Origin: Herbidospora daliensis
Lineage (GTDB): Bacteria > Actinomycetota > Actinomycetes > Streptosporangiales > Streptosporangiaceae
NCBI RefSeq assembly: GCF_001570585.1
Contig: NZ_BBXF01000007.1
Span: 345,143 to 409,142 of the forward strand
Direction: 5' to 3'
DNA length: 64,000 nucleotides
Below are positions 39,143 to 47,751 of this stretch, piece after piece; within the stretch, counting starts at the first letter, position 1; every line of letters starts with the position of its first letter. Both the position numbers and the translations under genes were made by a program. Below the pieces are notes generated by a model. It worked only from the letters and a program-made list of their open reading frames with translations, made no database searches and was not told the origin of the DNA.

Positions 39143-42100
39143 TCAGTTGGGGTCGCGCTGGAACCGGAACGAGGCGAAAACGGCGTCCCGCTGCTTCTTC
39201 GACTTGGCCCACTGCGCCTCGGGAACCGCGTAGTAGATCGCGAACGCCCCCGCGTCGGGCACGTCGACCCACCGCGCCACGACGTGGACCAGGCCGTCCT
39301 TGCCCTCGTAGGCGTACTCCCACTCGGCCGTGTCGGCCCCCTTGTAGGGGGAGGTCTCCAGCGGCGCGATCCGGATGAGCTCGTAGCCCTCATAGGGCTG
39401 CTTGGCCTCGGCCGCCTCGATCGACTTCAGCAGATCGGTGGTGATCTGAACCTCGGCCACCCGGATGACAGCCCGGCCCTTGGCCGAGAAGGCGACCTGC
39501 GTTCCCTTCTCCGTACGAATGAAGCCCGCCGGGATGTCGACGGTGTAGCCGTCGCCCTGCTGGCGCTTGGTCCCCTTGGCCGGGGCGGGGGCCGGAGGCT
39601 CCGGCGGGTAGGTGGCCGAAGTGGGACTGGGCGGAATGATCCGCCCCGCGGTCTTGACCGGCGTGGCCGAGTTGGCCCCGAACGCCGAGACGGCGACCAC
39701 GGCCAGCGCCACGAACGCGACGAACGCCAGCACCAGCAGCAGAACCAGCCTGCCCTTGCCCTTCGGCTTCGCGGCCGGAGGGGGCGGGGTGCGCTGCATC
39801 GAGAAGATGTCGGTGCCGAGACCACGCGGGACTGCCTGGGTGACGTTGGGGTCGGGCTCGCCGGGGTGGTGGGGCTGGCCTTGCGGGAAACCGGGCTGGG
39901 CCGGGGGCTGCTGTGGCGGCGGGTAACCGCCGACGGGCGGGGGAGCCCACTGCTGCGGGGGCTGCTGGGGGTGCGGCGGCAGGGGGAGGGCGGAAGGGGG
40001 AGTGGCGTCGGTGTCGACGTCTAGACGCCGGGCACCGGGGTCGGGCGGGTAGACCCGACGGCCGGGCAGCTGGCCCTGGACGACGGTGACATCGTCGGCG
40101 AGACCGGGGGGTTCGGACTTGACTACGACGACGGTCTGGTCATCGGGAGCGGTGGGCCGACGGAAACGAGTGGCATCGGGGTCCTCAAAGTCAGGCGCCC
40201 CAGACTGCCCACCTCCGGGACCGCCCATGCCCGAACCACTGGCGCCGGGACCGCCCGCGCCGGGACCACCCATGCCCGGACCGCCCACACCGGGACCACC
40301 TACGCCGAAATCATCTGGGCCCGGACCGCTGGAACCTGGGCCGCCCGAACCTGGGCCACCAGGCCCCGGACTTCCGGTGCCCCGGCCGCCTGATCCTGGG
40401 CCGCTCGTGCCTGGCCTACCCGTGAACGGGCCGCCAGCACCTGGTCCGCCAGAACCCGGGCCTGGCCCCCACGGACCTGCGGCACCCTGACCTGCGGCAC
40501 CCGGTCCACCGGAACCCGGACTTGCGGCACCTGGGCCGCCTATTCCTGGCGCACCTGCCTCAGGGCCATCCGCCGGACCGCCCAGGCTGCGACCTGCTGC
40601 CTGTGGGCCCCTCGCGCCGGGGCCGCTTGCGCCAGCGGGAAGACCACCGCCGAGCGGGGTGCCCGCATGCGGGGGCTCCCCACCCGAACCAGAGCCGCCA
40701 GTCCCAGGCCATGCGCCGACGGAGTCGGGACCTGCTCCAGGTCCGGAAATTTCGGCATTCGCCCCAGGGTGAGCACTTGCTGAATACGAACTACCGGCAG
40801 AGCGCTGGTGTTCTGCTGCTGGCCCATGCGCGGAACGGGGGGCGTCGGGAGACCGCGAGCTCACGAAGCCAGATGCCGAAATTTCCGGATCTGCCCAGGT
40901 CGGATGAACATCTGCGGCGAAGTCGCTTGAGACTCCGCCTGCTGGTGATGCGCCAGCCCCAGATCCGGAAATTTCGGCATCCGGGACGATCGGGCGGCCG
41001 CCTGATTCCGAACCTGGCTGGCCAGAGCCTGGTCCGCTGGAGCCGGGTGCGCTGGAACCTGATGCGCCGGAATGCGGGCCCCTCGCACCAGGGCCGCCAA
41101 ATGTCGAAATTTCAGGACCGGGGGTGGCCGCGCCGGGTTCCTGTGCCCGTCCGCCCGGTCCCGACGGAGTGGTGCCCGCGTCGCCGGCCCCCGCGCCTGG
41201 CCTGACGTTCGTGTTATACGGCACGATTCCGAGATAGCTGCGGCCGGGAACGGGAGCCTCAGGACCGTCGGGTCGGGATGCTCCGGGCTGCCCACCGGTG
41301 TCCGGAGCCGCGCCCGCGACCCCCGAGGCAGGGGTGGGTGTCGTGGTCCGGTTCGGGTCCTGCGGGGGTGTCGTGCTGCCGAGTACCGGCCTGGGGGCGC
41401 CGAACGGCCGATCCACGCTCGGGTCTCGGCCGCTGTCGCCGTAGGGCGAGACCGCGTCGGGGGCGAAGGCGCCGCCGCTTGGTCTGGGGGCGCCCGCCGC
41501 CGGGAACTGGGTCATCGTCGGGGTGTCGGCGACGGCGCGGAGGAGGACGGAGGCGCGTTCGGCGGTGATGCGCTTCGTGTGGTCCTTCTCCAGCATCGCC
41601 TCCAGGACCGGGCGCAGCTGGCCGGCGTTCCTGGGCGGGTCGCACACCTCGGTCATCAGCGCCGCGAGCGTCTCGGCGATCGAGCGGCGTTCGTACGCCG
41701 GGCGGGCCTCCACCGCGAAGTAGAGGGTCGCGCCCAGGGACCACAGGTCGGACTCCGGGCCCGTGTAGTCGCCACGGGCCCGTTCGGGGGCCGTGTAGCC
41801 GGGGGAGCCGATCACCATTCCGGTCTGGGTCAGGGCCGAGTCGCCGCGGGACTTCGCGATGCCGAAGTCGGTCAAAACCACTCGCCCCGAGTGGGTGATC
41901 AGCACGTTGCTCGGCTTGACGTCGCGGTGCAGGATGTCGGACGCGTGGGCGGCGCGCAGCGCGCCCAGCAGGTCGGCGCCGATCTCGGCGACCAGGCGGG
42001 GTGGGAGGGGGCCGTCTTCGTCCACGACCTGTTCGAGGGAGCGGCCCTCGACGAGTTCCATGATGATCCACGGCACGCCGCCGACCTCTATGGCGTCGAA

Positions 42101-42331
42101 GATCGTCGCGACGGAGGGGTGGTGGACCCGGGCGGCGGCGCGGCCTTCGCGGATCATGCGTTCGCGGAGTTCGGTGCGCTGGTCCTGGGTCAGCCCGGGA
42201 TCCTGGCGGATCTCCTTGACCGCCACGTCACGCCCCAGCGTCCGGTCGACGGCACGCCAGACGGTGCCCATCGTGCCGCGCCCGAGGGGAGATATCAGTT
42301 CGTAGCGCTCCGCCAGCAGCCTGCTCTGCAT
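39143..42331 (-). CDS. Transmembrane Ser/Thr protein kinase with long Gly/Pro linker
   Basis: 1062 residues, much longer than the usual PknB-type kinases. Kinase domain (~8-270): GRGTMGTV, Lys39, HRDVKPSN with catalytic Asp137, DFG (155-157), SPGYTAPE. Then ~580 residues of Gly/Pro/Ser linker, including four (D/N/P)(A/P)-EIS motifs (Glu407, Glu453, Glu483, Glu527) and a block of GxGGP repeats (~590-720). One membrane span follows (~850-875) and an extracytoplasmic domain of ~150 residues (DGYTVDIPAGFIRTEKG). The ATG appears leaderless. The outer domain probably senses envelope state; the ligand is unknown. Confidence 0.92.
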   Translation of the reverse strand: MQSRLLAERYELISPLGRGTMGTVWRAVDRTLGRDVAVKEIRQDPGLTQDQRTELRERMIREGRAAARVHHPSVATIFDAIEVGGVPWIIMELVEGRSLEQVVDEDGPLPPRLVAEIGADLLGALRAAHASDILHRDVKPSNVLITHSGRVVLTDFGIAKSRGDSALTQTGMVIGSPGYTAPERARGDYTGPESDLWSLGATLYFAVEARPAYERRSIAETLAALMTEVCDPPRNAGQLRPVLEAMLEKDHTKRITAERASVLLRAVADTPTMTQFPAAGAPRPSGGAFAPDAVSPYGDSGRDPSVDRPFGAPRPVLGSTTPPQDPNRTTTPTPASGVAGAAPDTGGQPGASRPDGPEAPVPGRSYLGIVPYNTNVRPGAGAGDAGTTPSGPGGRAQEPGAATPGPEISTFGGPGARGPHSGASGSSAPGSSGPGSGQPGSESGGRPIVPDAEISGSGAGASPAGGVSSDFAADVHPTWADPEISASGFVSSRSPDAPRSAHGPAAEHQRSAGSSYSASAHPGANAEISGPGAGPDSVGAWPGTGGSGSGGEPPHAGTPLGGGLPAGASGPGARGPQAAGRSLGGPADGPEAGAPGIGGPGAASPGSGGPGAAGQGAAGPWGPGPGSGGPGAGGPFTGRPGTSGPGSGGRGTGSPGPGGPGSGGPGSSGPGPDDFGVGGPGVGGPGMGGPGAGGPGASGSGMGGPGGGQSGAPDFEDPDATRFRRPTAPDDQTVVVVKSEPPGLADDVTVVQGQLPGRRVYPPDPGARRLDVDTDATPPSALPLPPHPQQPPQQWAPPPVGGYPPPQQPPAQPGFPQGQPHHPGEPDPNVTQAVPRGLGTDIFSMQRTPPPPAAKPKGKGRLVLLLVLAFVAFVALAVVAVSAFGANSATPVKTAGRIIPPSPTSATYPPEPPAPAPAKGTKRQQGDGYTVDIPAGFIRTEKGTQVAFSAKGRAVIRVAEVQITTDLLKSIEAAEAKQPYEGYELIRIAPLETSPYKGADTAEWEYAYEGKDGLVHVVARWVDVPDAGAFAIYYAVPEAQWAKSKKQRDAVFASFRFQRDPN
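40190..40560 (-). repeat. Degenerate 15-bp repeats encoding GxGGP units
   Basis: Runs of degenerate 15-bp units encode five-residue GxGGP repeats (GVGGP, GMGGP, GAGGP) in the kinase linker. They are in frame and drift at the third base, as expected for old, selected protein repeats rather than recent slippage. Confidence 0.75.
40746..41113 (-). repeat. Four dispersed GAAATTTC palindromes encoding an EIS motif
   Basis: GAAATTTC occurs at 40746-40753, 40878-40885, 40968-40975 and 41106-41113, always in the same frame as Glu-Ile-Ser (codons GAA-ATT-TC). Their flanks are also alike (GCCGAAATTTCCGG-type). Elsewhere the gene uses GC-rich codons such as ATC. Confidence 0.85.
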
Positions 42332-42338
42332 GACTAGA

Positions 42339-42344
42339 AAGATA
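42339..42344 (-). promoter_or_regulatory. -10 hexamer of the long kinase gene
   Basis: TATCTT on the minus strand lies 7 bases before the ATG at 42331; no ribosome site. Probable leaderless promoter in the 43-base gap between the two kinase genes. Confidence 0.45.
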
Positions 42345-42374
42345 GCGTCCTAGGCCTTGAGGAACGCTTTAGGT

Positions 42375-43541
42375 TCACTTGCGAAATTTCTTCGGCCAGA
42401 ACCGCCGGGGCAGCACTATCCGGACGAAGTTCCAGAAGCTCCGGGTCAGCGGGCCGATGGGTGCGTCGTAGGTGGCCGGCTTCCGGTGTGAGCCTTCGGC
42501 CGGCCGGCGTCGCTGCGCCGGGACGGGCACCGCCTGGAACTCCCCGGTCGGGTGGGGTTCGCGGGGGAAGACCTGCGGGCTCTGCGGCCGGGGGACCGCT
42601 GGGCGGTTGTCGGCCCGGTGCTGGCCCCGGTGGGGCGGCTTGCGGACGGGCGGCGGCGCGAACGCGGGCGGCGGCGACGGCCTGACCGGGGGGCGGTGGA
42701 CCGCGATGGGCTCCTCGGCCGTTCCGCCCGCGGCGATCCTGGCCAGCATCAACGCCGCCCGTACGCCGTCGAGCCGGACCGCCGGGTCTATCTGCAGCAG
42801 GCCGCGGAGCACCGGGGCCAGCGGGCCGGCGTTGTCCATCGGTATGGGGGCGCCGCTCGTGAGGGCGGCCAGCGCGGCGGCGGCCGTACGGCGGCCGTGA
42901 AGGCCCCGGCCCTCGACGGCGGTGTAGAGGGTGGCCCCGAGCGACCACAGATCGGCGGCGGGGGAAGCCTTGTCGCCCAGGACGCGCTCGGGCGCGATGT
43001 AACCGGCGGAGCCCAGGACGATGCCCGCCTGGGTAATGGAAACGTCACCTTCGAGTGCGGCCAGTCCGAAGTCGGTGAGCACCGCCCGGTCGTGGGTGAC
43101 GAGCACGTTGCTGGGCTTCACGTCGCGGTGGAGGATGCCCTTCGCGTGGACGGCGCGCAGCGCGCCGAGCACCTGACGGCCTATTTCGGCGACCCTGATG
43201 GGGTGTTGCGGGCCCTGGGCCTTGACCAGCTCTTCGAGCGACTGGGCCTTCAGCAGCTCCATGACGATCCACGGGCGGTCGTCTTCGGTGACGACGTCGT
43301 AGACGGTGATCACCGAGGGGTGGGCGACCATCGCGGTGGCCCGGCCTTCGCGTTCGGTGCGGGCGCAGAGTTCGGCCCGCAGTTCCTCGTCGAGGACGAG
43401 GGGCAGCCGCACCTCCTTGACCGCCACATCGCGGTCGAGAAGCTCGTCACGCGCACGCCACACCGTGCCCATGCCGCCGCGGCCTACCGGCTGGAGGAGC
43501 CGGTAGCGCGCGGCTAACTGGTATCCGGACGGCGCACGCAT
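42375..43541 (-). CDS. Soluble Ser/Thr protein kinase
   Basis: 388 residues, ATG at 43541. Kinase domain (~12-270): GRGGMGTVWRA, Lys42, HRDVKPSN with Asp140, DFGLA, GSAGYIAPE. The C-terminal ~115 residues are proline-rich and basic and end WPKKFRK; no membrane span is visible, unlike the neighbouring kinase. The domain is similar in sequence to that of the next gene (shared AEIGRQVLGALRAVHA / AEIGADLLGALRAAHA), suggesting an old tandem duplication. Probably works on cytoplasmic targets. Confidence 0.9.
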   Translation of the reverse strand: MRAPSGYQLAARYRLLQPVGRGGMGTVWRARDELLDRDVAVKEVRLPLVLDEELRAELCARTEREGRATAMVAHPSVITVYDVVTEDDRPWIVMELLKAQSLEELVKAQGPQHPIRVAEIGRQVLGALRAVHAKGILHRDVKPSNVLVTHDRAVLTDFGLAALEGDVSITQAGIVLGSAGYIAPERVLGDKASPAADLWSLGATLYTAVEGRGLHGRRTAAAALAALTSGAPIPMDNAGPLAPVLRGLLQIDPAVRLDGVRAALMLARIAAGGTAEEPIAVHRPPVRPSPPPAFAPPPVRKPPHRGQHRADNRPAVPRPQSPQVFPREPHPTGEFQAVPVPAQRRRPAEGSHRKPATYDAPIGPLTRSFWNFVRIVLPRRFWPKKFRK

Positions 43542-43621
43542 GGGTGGCAGCTTACCGATTTGTGTACGAGTGCCTGTAGAGACCGGGCCGATTCGTTGTC
43601 GAGAACTTTTGTCAAACTCGG

Positions 43622-45265
43622 TCAGGTTCGGCGTCCGATGGACAGAATCGGCCCAGTTGTGTCGGTGAAGAAGTCGTTGCCCTTGTCGTCCACCACGATG
43701 AAGGCCGGGAAGTCGACCACGTCGATCTTCCAGACCGCTTCCATGCCGAGTTCCGGATATTCCAGGACTTCGACCTTCTTGATGCAGTCTTGCGCGAGCC
43801 GCGCGGCCGGGCCGCCGATCGAGCCGAGGTAGAAGCCGCCGTAGGACTTGCAGGCGTCGGTGACCTGCTTCGACCGGTTGCCCTTGGCGAGCATGACCAT
43901 CGAGCCGCCCGCCGCCTGGAACCGCTCGACGTAGGAGTCCATGCGGCCGGCGGTGGTGGGGCCGAACGAGCCGGAGGCGTAGCCCTCGGGCGTCTTCGCG
44001 GGCCCGGCGTAGTAGACGGCGTGGTCCTTCAGGTATTGCGGCATCTCGCCGCCGGCGTCGAGGAGCTCGCCGATCTTGGCGTGGGCGATGTCGCGGGCCA
44101 CCACCAGCGGGCCGGTCAGCGACAGGCGGGTCTTCACCGGGTATTTCGAGAGCTCGGCCAGCACCTCGGACATCGGGCGGCTGAGGTCGACGCTCACGAC
44201 GTCGCCGCCGAGGTGCTCGTCGGTGGTGTCGGGCAGGAAGCGGGCCGGGTCGGTCTCGAGCTGCTCCAGAAAGACGCCCTCGGCGGTGATCTTGGCGAGC
44301 GCCTGGCGGTCGGCCGAGCAGGAGACCGCGATGGCGACCGGGCAGGAGGCGCCGTGGCGGGGCAGCCGGATCACCCGCACGTCGTGGCAGAAGTACTTGC
44401 CGCCGAACTGGGCGCCGATGCCGAGCTTCTGGGTGAGCTCGAAGACCTTCTGCTCCATCTCGAGGTCGCGGAAGCCGTGGCCCTCGGGCGAACCCTCGGT
44501 CGGCAGCGCGTCGAGGTAGCGGGCGCTGGCGTATTTCGCGGTCTTCAGGGCGAACTCGGCGGAGGTGCCCCCCACGACGACGGCCAGGTGGTAGGGCGGA
44601 CAGGCGGCCGTACCGAGAGAACGGATCTTCTCCTCCAGGAAGGCCAGCATGCGCTTCTCGTTGAGGACCGCCTTGGTCTCCTGGTAGAGGAACGACTTGT
44701 TGGCCGACCCGCCGCCCTTGGCCATGAACAGCAGCTTGTAGGCGTCGTCGCCCTCGGCGTAGAGCTCGATCTGGGCGGGCAGGTTGGAGCCGGTGTTCTT
44801 CTCCTCCCACATGGTGATGGGGGCCATCTGGGAGTAGCGGAGGTTCAGTTCCGTGTACGCGTCGTAGACGCCCCGCGAGATGTGCTCGGCGTCGCGGCCG
44901 TCGGTCAGCACGTGGCGGCCGCGCTTGCCCATCACGATCGCGGTGCCGGTGTCTTGACACATGGGGAGCACGCCGCCGGCCGAGATCGACGCGTTCTTCA
45001 GCAGGTCGAGGGCGACGAAGCGGTCGTTTCCGCTCGACTCGGGGTCGTCGACGATCTTGCGGAGCTGGGCGAGGTGGGAGGCGCGCAGGTAGTGGGAGAT
45101 GTCGTGGATCGCCGTCTCGGTCAGCAACCGCAGCGCCTCGGGCTCGACCTCGAGGAACCGCCGCCCGGCCGCCTCCACGACCCTGACCCCCTCCGAGGTG
45201 ATCAGCCGGTATTCCGTCTCATCGGCCCCCAGGGGGAGGAGGTCGGTGTAGCTGAACTCGGGCAT
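43622..45265 (-). CDS. Fumarate hydratase, class I (iron-sulfur)
   Basis: 547 residues from ATG at 45265, behind GGAGGC. The single-chain class I enzyme: N-terminal alpha part with Cys ligands in [20 protein letters not shown] and [10 protein letters not shown] for the [4Fe-4S] cluster, and a beta part with [12 protein letters not shown]. It hydrates fumarate and is oxygen-sensitive, whereas the nearby FumC is stable. Expression at different iron or oxygen levels would make sense of having both (inference). Confidence 0.95.
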   Translation of the reverse strand: MPEFSYTDLLPLGADETEYRLITSEGVRVVEAAGRRFLEVEPEALRLLTETAIHDISHYLRASHLAQLRKIVDDPESSGNDRFVALDLLKNASISAGGVLPMCQDTGTAIVMGKRGRHVLTDGRDAEHISRGVYDAYTELNLRYSQMAPITMWEEKNTGSNLPAQIELYAEGDDAYKLLFMAKGGGSANKSFLYQETKAVLNEKRMLAFLEEKIRSLGTAACPPYHLAVVVGGTSAEFALKTAKYASARYLDALPTEGSPEGHGFRDLEMEQKVFELTQKLGIGAQFGGKYFCHDVRVIRLPRHGASCPVAIAVSCSADRQALAKITAEGVFLEQLETDPARFLPDTTDEHLGGDVVSVDLSRPMSEVLAELSKYPVKTRLSLTGPLVVARDIAHAKIGELLDAGGEMPQYLKDHAVYYAGPAKTPEGYASGSFGPTTAGRMDSYVERFQAAGGSMVMLAKGNRSKQVTDACKSYGGFYLGSIGGPAARLAQDCIKKVEVLEYPELGMEAVWKIDVVDFPAFIVVDDKGNDFFTDTTGPILSIGRRT

Positions 45266-45367
45266 GGGGTCGAGCCTCCGTTGATCACGCCGGTGTGAGT
45301 CTGCAAAGACTGTACGGCAACCACCCGACACCCCTGCCCGAAGGGACAAATAGTGAGAAACTAGACA

Positions 45368-46357
45368 TCAGACCTGAACGCGGGAGGAATCATGGCAGCT
45401 GGATTCGTCATCGCCATCGGAATCGTGGGTGTCGTCGTCATCGTGGGCGCCCTGGTCTTCATGCTGATCCGGTCGGTCCGCAAGAACATGGACGACCCCC
45501 ACCCGCACTGGCCGATCGGGTAGCAGTCCGACCACGATGCCGCCCACCACGATCGCGGCGCCGGCCAGTTCGGCGCCCGAGGGAAGGCCCAGCCCGATGA
45601 GGGTCCCGGTTGTGATCGCGCCGACCGGGATCACCCCGGCGAACAACCCGGCGCGGCCGGGCCCGAGGCGCGGGAGCGCCGTGTACCAGAGGAAGAACGC
45701 GCCGCACGTCACCACCGAGGCGAGATAGGCGAAGCCCAGCGCCTCGGGGACCGTCGGCACGCGCAGGAACGCCGCGCCGTCGACGGCCAGCCCCGTGACG
45801 GCCAGCAGCGGCACGGCCAGCGCCACCGACCAGGCCGTCACCCCCACAGCCCCCAGCTTCGGCAGCAGCGGCAGCGCCAGCAGCGAGAAGCACACCTCGC
45901 ACGCGACCGCCCCCAGCGCCCAGGACAGCGCGCCGGCCCCGCCCTCGCCGAGCCCGGTCGCCAGCAGCGCCCCGGCCACCACGATCCCGGCCGCCACGAC
46001 CAGCCGGGGCCTCGGCCTGCGGGTGGTCACCACCGCCATCACCAGGGGCACCGTGGCCAGCATGGTCCCCACGAGTGCCGGCCCGGCTCCTCTGGTCGAC
46101 TCGACCACGCAGACGTTGAACAGCACCAGGCCGGTCAGCGCGAGTGCGACCAGGAGCCCGAAATCCTTTACCGTGAGGTGGGCCATGGGCCTGGAACTCA
46201 TCTTCATGATCACGAACATGATCAGGGCGGCGACGGCGTAACGCACCGTTTGCCCGCCGTAGAGGGGATAGTCCTTGATCAGGCCACTCACCGCGGCGAG
46301 AGTGCCCACCAGGAACATCGCCCCGGCCGCCGCGGCCACCGTCGTGCCTTTGCTCAT
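45368..46357 (-). CDS. EamA/DMT-family transporter with acidic His/Asp-rich tail
   Basis: 329 residues. About ten hydrophobic segments in two EamA halves (GLIKDYPLYGGQTVRYAVAAL, then YLASVVTCGAFFLWYTALPRLGPGRAGLFAGVIPVGA split over the last half). Such proteins export amino acids or metabolites. After LLPDRPVRVG the frame continues for ~46 residues rich in Asp and His (DDDDTHDSDGDDE); these are exactly antisense to the 43-residue small gene at 45392-45523, so one of the two readings may be incidental. Divergent from the MocR-like regulator, a common pair. Confidence 0.85.
   Translation of the reverse strand: MSKGTTVAAAAGAMFLVGTLAAVSGLIKDYPLYGGQTVRYAVAALIMFVIMKMSSRPMAHLTVKDFGLLVALALTGLVLFNVCVVESTRGAGPALVGTMLATVPLVMAVVTTRRPRPRLVVAAGIVVAGALLATGLGEGGAGALSWALGAVACEVCFSLLALPLLPKLGAVGVTAWSVALAVPLLAVTGLAVDGAAFLRVPTVPEALGFAYLASVVTCGAFFLWYTALPRLGPGRAGLFAGVIPVGAITTGTLIGLGLPSGAELAGAAIVVGGIVVGLLPDRPVRVGVVHVLADRPDQHEDQGAHDDDDTHDSDGDDESSCHDSSRVQV
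45392..45523 (+). CDS. Small single-span membrane protein
   Basis: 43 residues, ATG at 45392 with an excellent GGGAGGA seven bases upstream; too short for most gene finders. One span (about residues 4-26, AAGFVIAIGIVGVVVIVGAL) and a short basic/acidic end (RSVRKNMDDPHPHWPIG). It lies wholly antisense to the tail of the EamA gene. The strong ribosome site, which is not needed by the antisense frame, is my reason for calling it. Function unknown. Confidence 0.65.
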   Translation: MAAGFVIAIGIVGVVVIVGALVFMLIRSVRKNMDDPHPHWPIG

Positions 46358-46428
46358 GACGATGGATGCTAGGAATGAAATGGTTCACAGAATCAGTCCA
46401 ATCCCTCCGGTAAAACGAGGACCAATCG

Positions 46429-47751
46429 TTGGCCGACCTGCATCTCTCCCTTGACCGCCAGGCCGGCGGTCTCGCCCGCCAGGTGGCCGGCGAACTCCGC
46501 GAGGCGGTGCGAACCGGCCGGCTGCCCGCCGGCACACGGCTCCCCGCGAGCCGTGATCTGGCGCGCGATCTGGCGGTCTCGCGCGGGGTGGTCGTCGAGG
46601 CGTACGAGCAGCTCGTCGCCGAAGGTTTCCTGGAGTCGCGGATCGGGGCCGGCACGACCGTGGCGGCCGTCGCGATCGAGGAACCGGCCTCCCCGGCCGA
46701 CGCGTCGGGGGAGTTCGGCGGCCGGCCGACCTCGCCCGACCTGGGGGCGTTCCCCCGGCAGGCGTGGAGCGCCTCCTACCGCCACGTGCTGGCCACGCTG
46801 CCGCACGACGCGCTCGACTACGGCGATCCCGGCGGCGTGCCCGAGCTGCGCGGCGAGCTCGCGGCCTACCTGCGGCGGGTCAGGGCGGCGCGGGCCGAGC
46901 CCGAGAACGTCGTGGTGGTCACCGGGGTGGCGCAGGGGTTGTCGCTGGTCGTCCAGGCGCTCGGGCCGCTGCGGCTGGCCACCGAGTTGCCGACGAGCGA
47001 GCGGCAGACGCCGCTGCTCCGCCGGGCCGGGGCCGACCTGGTCGGCATCCCGGTCGACGACGAGGGCATCGACGTCGCCGAACTGGCCCGCAGCGGCGCC
47101 ACGGCGGTGCTGCTGACCCCGGCCCACCACTATCCGACCGGGGTGGTGCTGTCGCCGCGCCGCCGGGCCGAGCTGATCTCCTGGGCGGCCCGGACCGGCG
47201 CGACCGTGCTCGAAGACGACTACGACGCCGAGTTCCGGTTCGACCGCGAACCCGTCGGCTGCCTCCAGGGGCTCGCCCCCGCCCGGGTGGTGCTGGCCGG
47301 CAGCGTCAGCAAGGCGCTCGCGCCGGGCCTGCGGCTGGGCTGGCTGGTCGCGCCCGCCTCGCTCGCCGCCGAGCTGCGCAGGTTCCGGGGCGAGTTCGAC
47401 CTGGGGTCACCGGTGCTCGACCAGTACACCCTGGCCCACTTCATCGCCACCGGCGCCTACGACCGGCACCTGCGGCGGATGCGGCGCGAATACCGGGCCC
47501 GCCGCGACGCCCTGGTGGGCGCGCTGGCCGAGCGGTTCCCCGAGGTGAAGGTGTGCGGCATCTCGGCCGGGCTGCACCTGTTCGCCGAACTGCCGCCCGA
47601 CTGGGACGCCCGCGCGTTCGCCGCTCAGGCGGTGGCCGCCGGGCTGGCCGCCGAGCCGGTCGACGTCGACGGCCCGGCGGTGGTCATGGGGTTCGCCCGG
47701 TGGCCCGGCCATCGGCTCGCGGGAGCCGTACGGGAGATGCGAAGCCCCTAG
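46429..47751 (+). CDS. MocR/GabR-type regulator (GntR domain fused to aminotransferase domain)
   Basis: 440 residues, TTG start with GAGG eight bases upstream. Residues ~1-75 are a GntR winged helix (LPASRDLARDLAVSRGVVVEAYEQLVAEGFLESR); residues ~90-440 are a fold-type I aminotransferase with the PLP lysine Lys295 in GSVSKALAPGLRLGW. MocR proteins sense PLP or amino compounds and act on divergent genes, here the EamA transporter. Its last 68 bases overlap the convergent MFS gene. Confidence 0.88.
   Translation: MADLHLSLDRQAGGLARQVAGELREAVRTGRLPAGTRLPASRDLARDLAVSRGVVVEAYEQLVAEGFLESRIGAGTTVAAVAIEEPASPADASGEFGGRPTSPDLGAFPRQAWSASYRHVLATLPHDALDYGDPGGVPELRGELAAYLRRVRAARAEPENVVVVTGVAQGLSLVVQALGPLRLATELPTSERQTPLLRRAGADLVGIPVDDEGIDVAELARSGATAVLLTPAHHYPTGVVLSPRRRAELISWAARTGATVLEDDYDAEFRFDREPVGCLQGLAPARVVLAGSVSKALAPGLRLGWLVAPASLAAELRRFRGEFDLGSPVLDQYTLAHFIATGAYDRHLRRMRREYRARRDALVGALAERFPEVKVCGISAGLHLFAELPPDWDARAFAAQAVAAGLAAEPVDVDGPAVVMGFARWPGHRLAGAVREMRSP

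Noticed and set aside
40190..40560. Tandem GC-rich repeats that could be taken for a CRISPR array or minisatellite
   Set aside because: Units are in frame, degenerate at third bases and have no spacers; they encode GxGGP protein repeats of a kinase.
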